Origin: Scybalousia_A sp963588535
GTDB taxonomy: Bacteria; Bacteroidota; Bacteroidia; Bacteroidales; P3
Reading direction: 5' to 3'
NCBI GenBank assembly: GCA_963588535.1
Contig: CAVAII010000075.1
Span: 1 to 9,594 of the forward strand
DNA length: 9,594 bases
How positions within the stretch are numbered: the first letter of the stretch is position 1; every line of letters starts with the position of its first letter. Under the pieces are notes generated by a model that was given only the letters and a program-made list of their open reading frames with translations, was not told the origin of the DNA and did no database searches. Below, one piece after another: positions 6,058 to 9,594 of the stretch. A program made the position numbers and the translations under genes.

Positions 6058-6163
6058 TTTTTTATTTTATTTTTACTTTTATATAGCTTAGTCATTCTTC
6101 ACAGAATACCATTGGCTACGTTAACTTATCTCTTTTTTTGTTTTTCTCTCTTTTAAATAGTTA
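6058..6163 (-). promoter_or_regulatory. 106-nt rpsJ-rplC spacer, candidate structured leader
   Basis: This is the only sizeable non-coding gap between genes. On the minus strand both ends are very A-rich, and the middle (about 6084-6119) is a more GC-containing island that can fold. ATTCT and AGAAT (6103-6107 and 6094-6098) pair perfectly around a GTGA loop, which has the GNRA pattern. TAGC (6115-6118) and GCTA (6084-6087) can close an outer stem. No promoter matching the Bacteroidota TTTG/TAnnTTTG pattern and no terminator is evident. It may be a cis-regulatory element or mRNA-processing site for the downstream genes, or merely a spacer. The regulatory role is inference. Confidence 0.35.
6084..6118 (-). 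other. Possible RNA hairpin with GTGA (GNRA-type) loop
   Basis: Read 5'-3' on the minus strand: TAGC, a 7-nt inner side, ATTCT, the loop GTGA, AGAAT, a 6-nt side, then GCTA. The inner five base pairs are perfect, and the outer four pair perfectly with a possible G-U extension. There is no U-tract after it, so it does not look like an intrinsic terminator. The stems are AU-rich and would be only modestly stable. Confidence 0.4.
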
Positions 6164-6478
6164 TCAAACTTTTATTTCAACCTCTACGCCAGAAGGTAAT
6201 TCTAACTTCATCAAAGCGTCTATCGTCTGAGCCGATGTGCTATCGATATCAAGCAAACGTTTGTATGAATTTAACTCAAACTGCTCTCTTGATTTCTTGT
6301 TCACAAAGGTTGAACGGTTTACTGTAAATATTTTCTTGTTAGTTGGCAATGGTATAGGACCACGTACATGTGCCCCTGTCAACTTAACGGTCTTTACAAT
6401 CTTCTCAGTAGATTTGTCTACTAAATTATGATCGTAAGACTTCAACTTAATCCTAATTTTTTGTTTTTCCTGACTCAC
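6164..6478 (-). CDS. rpsJ: 30S ribosomal protein S10 (NusE)
   Basis: S10 is a head protein of the small subunit and, as NusE, a partner of NusB and NusG in transcription antitermination. The 104-residue product has the conserved KIRIKLKSYDHNLVDKS (7-23), GPIPLPTNKKIFTVNRSTFV (40-59), NKKSREQFELNSYKRLLDI (60-78) and the C-terminal LMKLELPSGVEVEIKV (89-104). The start codon is GTG at 6478, the only non-ATG start here; no ATG lies further upstream in frame, and the resulting MSQ beginning matches the S10 start I know from Bacteroidota. The stop is TGA, unique among the genes here, followed directly by an in-frame TAA. It lies 26 nt after fusA, with no tuf gene between. Confidence 0.98.
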   Translation of the reverse strand: MSQEKQKIRIKLKSYDHNLVDKSTEKIVKTVKLTGAHVRGPIPLPTNKKIFTVNRSTFVNKKSREQFELNSYKRLLDIDSTSAQTIDALMKLELPSGVEVEIKV

Positions 6479-6504
6479 AATACTAAAAATTTTATAACAG
6501 TTTT

Positions 6505-8586
6505 TTAATTATTTTTCAATACCTCTTCGGTCACATCCTTAGGTGCTTGTGCATAATGTGAGAACTCCATAGTAGAATTAGCTCTACCAGATGTAATTGT
6601 TCTCAACGCAGTTACATATCCAAACATCTGTCCTAATGGAACTTTGGCTTTAACTGCTTGTACTCCAACCTTAGCTGTGATATTCTCCAAAATAGCTCTT
6701 CTTCTATTCAAGTCGCCTGTAACGTCTCCCAAATAAGTATCTGGTGTATTAACCTCTACTAACATTATTGGTTCCATTAATACAGGTGCGGCTTTCTTAG
6801 CAGCCTCCTTGAAACCTATCTTAGCACATAGCTCGAAAGATAAAGCATCTGAATCAACAGGGTGATAAGAACCATCTTTCAAAACTACTTTCATGCTCTC
6901 CATAGGGAAACCTGCTAAAACACCATTGTGCATTGCGTCCTTGAATCCCTTCTCAACAGAAGGTATGAACTCTTTTGGAACGTCTCCACCCTTGACCTCA
7001 TTGACAAATTGCAAACCTTTTACGCCTTCGTCTGCTGGTCCTATCGTAAAGATTATATCTGCAAACTTACCACGACCACCTGTCTGTTTCTTGTATACTT
7101 CTCTATGCTCAACAGTAGTGGTAATTGCCTCTTTGTATGCAACTTGTGGCTTACCTTCATTAACCTCTACATGGAACTCACGCTTGATTCTATCGGTTAT
7201 GATATCCAAATGCAACTCACCCATACCTTTTAATAGTGTCTGACCTGAAACTTCATCAGTCTCAACACTCAAAGTAGGATCCTCTTCTGCTAACTTAGTC
7301 AAAGCCATATTGAACTTATCCATATCAGCCTGCTGCTTTGGCTCTATTGCGATAGATATCACAGGATCAGGGAATGAAATAGACTCTAATACTATTGGAT
7401 GCTCCTCATCACATAATGTATTACCAGTCTTAATCTCCTTAAAACCTACTGCTGCACCTATATCACCAGCCTCTATCTTCTCGATAGGGTTCTGTCTATT
7501 AGCGTGCATCTGCATAATTCTTGAGATTCTCTCCTTCTTGCCTGTATTAGCGTTAAATACGTATGAACCAGATGATAACGAACCACTATATACACGGAAG
7601 AAACATAGTCTTCCAACGTATGGATCGGTTGCTATCTTGAATGCTAATGCACAGAAAGGTGCTTTAACGCTTACTGGTCTTGCTACTTTCTCGTCTGTCT
7701 TAGGGTTGATACCATCTATCTCTGGTACATCCATTGGTGAAGGTAGATAAGCACAAACTGCGTCAATAAGATTTTGTATTCCCTTGTTTTTGAAAGCAGA
7801 ACCACACAAAACAGGACATATTCTCATCTCACATGTTGCTTTACGAACATATTTGATAACCTCTTCCTCTGTTATTGAGTTCTCATCCTCCATATATTTC
7901 TCTAATAAAGAGTCGTCTTCTTCTGCAACACCCTCTATTAGTTTCTTTCTATACTCGGCTGCTATCTCTTTCAAATCCTCAGGCATAGGCACTTCGTAAG
8001 TGTTTGTACCCTTACTCTCTTCGTCATATATAAAGGCTTTATTCTTAACTAAGTCTATAACGCCCTTAAACATATCCTCCTGACCTATTGGTATTTCCAA
8101 TGGTACAGGATTAGCACCTAATTTGTCTTTTATCTGTTGTAAGACACCAAAATAATCCGCACCTGCTCTGTCCATCTTGTTGACAAAACATATTCTTGGT
8201 ACATTATATTTATCTGCTTGTCTCCAAACAGTCTCACTCTGTGGCTCTACACCGCCTACTGCACAGAACAAAGCAATAGCACCATCTAATACTCTTAGAG
8301 AACGCTCTACCTCGGCTGTGAAATCAACGTGACCAGGAGTGTCTATTATGTTTATCTTATATTGATCTTGTTTGTATTTCCAAAATACGGTAGTAGCAGC
8401 AGATGTGATAGTTATACCTCTCTCCTGCTCTTGAGCCATCCAGTCCATTGTAGCCGTACCGTCATGAGTCTCACCTATCTTGTGATTCTTACCAGTATAG
8501 TACAATATACGCTCGGTTGTAGTCGTCTTCCCAGCGTCTATGTGGGCCATTATACCAATATTTCTTATTAAATGTAAATCTGCCAT
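6505..8586 (-). CDS. fusA: Translation elongation factor G
   Basis: EF-G is the GTPase that moves tRNAs and mRNA through the ribosome and, with RRF, splits post-termination ribosomes. The 693-residue product has all GTPase motifs: P-loop AHIDAGKT (14-21), switch I RGITI (56-60), DTPGH (82-86), NKMD (136-139) and GSAF (262-265). Domain II follows (about 305-400), then domain III with GELHLDIITDRI (456-467). Domain IV begins around YKKQTGGRGKFADI (498-511) and has a tip loop with DGSYHPVDSDA (571-581; His575 matches the conserved tip His). Domain V has GDLNRRRAILENI and FGYVTALRTITSGRA. The intact motifs and the str location point to the housekeeping EF-G, not a GTPase-divergent paralogue. The ATG is 45 nt after rpsG behind a strongly purine-rich leader. 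Confidence 0.99.
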   Translation of the reverse strand: MADLHLIRNIGIMAHIDAGKTTTTERILYYTGKNHKIGETHDGTATMDWMAQEQERGITITSAATTVFWKYKQDQYKINIIDTPGHVDFTAEVERSLRVLDGAIALFCAVGGVEPQSETVWRQADKYNVPRICFVNKMDRAGADYFGVLQQIKDKLGANPVPLEIPIGQEDMFKGVIDLVKNKAFIYDEESKGTNTYEVPMPEDLKEIAAEYRKKLIEGVAEEDDSLLEKYMEDENSITEEEVIKYVRKATCEMRICPVLCGSAFKNKGIQNLIDAVCAYLPSPMDVPEIDGINPKTDEKVARPVSVKAPFCALAFKIATDPYVGRLCFFRVYSGSLSSGSYVFNANTGKKERISRIMQMHANRQNPIEKIEAGDIGAAVGFKEIKTGNTLCDEEHPIVLESISFPDPVISIAIEPKQQADMDKFNMALTKLAEEDPTLSVETDEVSGQTLLKGMGELHLDIITDRIKREFHVEVNEGKPQVAYKEAITTTVEHREVYKKQTGGRGKFADIIFTIGPADEGVKGLQFVNEVKGGDVPKEFIPSVEKGFKDAMHNGVLAGFPMESMKVVLKDGSYHPVDSDALSFELCAKIGFKEAAKKAAPVLMEPIMLVEVNTPDTYLGDVTGDLNRRRAILENITAKVGVQAVKAKVPLGQMFGYVTALRTITSGRANSTMEFSHYAQAPKDVTEEVLKNN

Positions 8587-8631
8587 CTATCTTCCCTTCT
8601 CGCTCTTCTTCTTTTTTATACTTTTTTAGTC

Positions 8632-9099
8632 TTACATTCTAAAATGTGAGAATGCCTTGTTAGCCTCTGCCATTCTGTGGATATCCTCTTTTCTCTTGAA
8701 TGCAGCACCCTCTGACTTAGAAGCAGCGATTATCTCTGATGCCAAACGATTTGCCATTGACTTCTCGTTTCTCTTTCTTGCAAAACCTATCAAGTTCTTC
8801 ATTCCCATAGATTGTTTTCTATCAGGACGTATCTCTGTAGGTATCTGGAATGTAGCACCACCGATTCTTCTCGAACGTACCTCTACATTAGGGGTTACAT
8901 TGGACAAACCTTTCTTCCATACTTCCAAACCATCTTCTTTAGTTCTCTCACTTACGATGTCTATTGCATCATAAAATATCTTGAATGCAGTTCCTTTCTT
9001 ACCTTTTAACATAATGTTGTTTACAAACTTTGTAACCATTACGTCATTATATTTTGGATCTGGAAGGATTATTCTTTTTCTTGGTTTAGTCTTTCTCAT
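8632..9099 (-). CDS. rpsG: 30S ribosomal protein S7
   Basis: S7 nucleates assembly of the 30S head and lies near the E-site and mRNA exit; in E. coli it also represses the str operon. The 155-residue product has the family length. It starts MRKTKPRKRIILPDPKY, then carries VTKFVNNIMLKGKKGTAFKI (22-41). The beta-hairpin signature is VEVRSRRIGGATFQIPTEIR (72-91), followed by a helical stretch with ENTIRE-family features such as LIGFARKRNEKSMANRLASE (103-122). It ends KEDIHRMAEANKAFSHFRM, the usual C-terminus. The ATG at 9099 is 34 nt after rpsL. The leader TTTATTAAGGCATTAAGACAAA holds only a weak AAGG match. Autoregulation by S7 cannot be judged here. Confidence 0.98.
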   Translation of the reverse strand: MRKTKPRKRIILPDPKYNDVMVTKFVNNIMLKGKKGTAFKIFYDAIDIVSERTKEDGLEVWKKGLSNVTPNVEVRSRRIGGATFQIPTEIRPDRKQSMGMKNLIGFARKRNEKSMANRLASEIIAASKSEGAAFKRKEDIHRMAEANKAFSHFRM

Positions 9100-9133
9100 T
9101 TTGTCTTAATGCCTTAATAAAGTTCTTAAAAAA

Positions 9134-9517
9134 TTATTTCTTTGCATCTTTTGGTCTCTTAGCACCGTATTTAGAACGTCTTTGACGTCTGCCATCTACA
9201 CCTGCTGTATCCAATGCACCACGTATGATATGATAACGAACACCTGGTAAGTCCTTAACACGACCTCCACGTATCATTACTATAGAGTGCTCTTGTAAGT
9301 TGTGTCCCTCTCCTGGTATGTAAGCATTAACTTCCTTACCATTTGTTAGTTTTACTCTGGCAACTTTTCTCATTGCAGAATTTGGCTTCTTAGGCGTTGT
9401 AGTATATACTCTTGTACATACGCCTCTACGTTGTGGACAAGCATCCATTGCAGGTGCTTTGCTCTTGTATTCCAATTTTTGACGTCCTTTGCGAACTAAT
9501 TGCTGAATTGTTGGCAT
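9134..9517 (-). CDS. rpsL: 30S ribosomal protein S12
   Basis: S12 is part of the decoding centre and governs accuracy; its mutations give streptomycin resistance. The 127-residue product starts MPTIQQLVRKGRQKLEYKSK and contains ACPQRRGVCTRVYTTTPKKP (26-45), NSAMRKVARVKLTNGKEVNA (46-65), YIPGEGHNLQEHSIVMIRGG (66-85) and RVKDLPGVRYHIIRGALDTA (86-105). The two classic resistance positions carry the sensitive-type residues Lys43 and Lys88. Asp89, the residue methylthiolated in some bacteria, is present. The length is slightly above the 124 residues of E. coli S12 because of a basic tail, RPKDAKK. It is the first gene of the visible block, 34 nt before rpsG. Confidence 0.99.
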   Translation of the reverse strand: MPTIQQLVRKGRQKLEYKSKAPAMDACPQRRGVCTRVYTTTPKKPNSAMRKVARVKLTNGKEVNAYIPGEGHNLQEHSIVMIRGGRVKDLPGVRYHIIRGALDTAGVDGRRQRRSKYGAKRPKDAKK

Positions 9518-9594
9518 ATCAAAAAAATTTTCTCTTTTTTCTTTAATTTTTTACTTTTTTAAACCTTTTTTAGACTTTTTCTTATCTATAAAGG
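9518..9594 (-). other. A-rich leader upstream of rpsL, no gene visible
   Basis: On the minus strand this 77-nt edge stretch is almost all A, G and T with runs of A, and it ends TTTTTTTGAT before the rpsL ATG. I see no SD, no clear TTTG/TAnnTTTG promoter pair and no terminator hairpin. In Bacteroidota rpoB-rpoC usually lie upstream of rpsL, but no part of rpoC can be recognised here. It may be an intergenic leader or contain a start site whose upstream part is out of view. Confidence 0.3.

Noticed and set aside
6058..6083. A possible terminator or promoter in the A/T run before rplC.
   Set aside because: In the transcribed direction the run is A-rich, not U-rich, and the hairpin before it is weak, so it is not an intrinsic terminator. 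No TTTG/TAnnTTTG pair could be placed convincingly.
7310..7750. A 146-codon open frame on the plus strand opposite fusA.
   Set aside because: It is the antisense of strongly conserved EF-G codons, has no recognisable domain and no start signal, and is best explained by codon bias in fusA.
6505..8586. The divergent EF-G2-type paralogue found in some Bacteroidota.
   Set aside because: All five GTPase motifs and the domain IV and V signatures are intact, and the gene sits in the str cluster, as expected for the housekeeping EF-G.
9518..9594. A promoter for the operon at the right edge.
   Set aside because: TA-rich pieces such as TATAGATA occur, but without a matching upstream element in view; the region is too AT-rich to call a promoter by eye.
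1..9594. A hidden accessory system such as a defence locus, CRISPR array, transposon or horizontally acquired island.
   Set aside because: The window is filled end to end by housekeeping translation genes in a conserved order, with even composition, no repeats, no mobile-element genes and no gap above 106 nt between genes.

Overview
This window is one continuous block of ribosomal-protein and translation-factor genes, all read from the minus strand (right to left). In transcription order it holds rpsL, rpsG, fusA, rpsJ, rplC, rplD, rplW, rplB, rpsS, rplV, rpsC, rplP, rpmC, rpsQ, rplN, rplX and the first ~151 codons of rplE, which runs off the left edge. These are the str, S10 and start-of-spc clusters joined in one line. 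I see no tRNA, rRNA, mobile element, CRISPR array, phage gene or accessory system.

The organism is most likely a member of Bacteroidota, probably Bacteroidales or a close relative. The DNA is AT-rich. No tuf gene lies between fusA and rpsJ, which fits Bacteroidota as I know them. Most starts lack a Shine-Dalgarno sequence and have A-rich or purine-rich leaders. Several proteins read like Bacteroidota versions, for example S10 with IRIKLKSYDHNLVDKS and L24 ending in RYSKKSGEVIK. The genus cannot be named from these sequences alone.

Layout: 9594-9518 is an A-rich leader of rpsL. 9517-6505 is the str part (S12, S7, EF-G). 6478-1442 is the S10 part (S10, L3, L4, L23, L2, S19, L22, S3, L16, L29). 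1418-1 is S17 followed by the start of the spc part (L14, L24, L5). Spacing is tight: one 10-bp overlap (rplC/rplD), gaps mostly of 1-45 nt, and a single larger gap of 106 nt between rpsJ and rplC. No coding gap exceeds 300 bases.

The genes build both ribosomal subunits, and fusA supplies the translocase, so the block is a growth-rate-type operon. All proteins look full length and intact, apart from the edge-truncated L5. The less ordinary details are the structured 106-nt rpsJ-rplC spacer with two tiny chained ORFs, a perfect AGGAGG ahead of rplP and a long anti-SD match ahead of rplE in an otherwise SD-poor cluster, a repeated AGAG-ATG start context found only on large-subunit genes, and low-complexity tails on the adjacent L22 and S3. 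None of this amounts to a new biological system.
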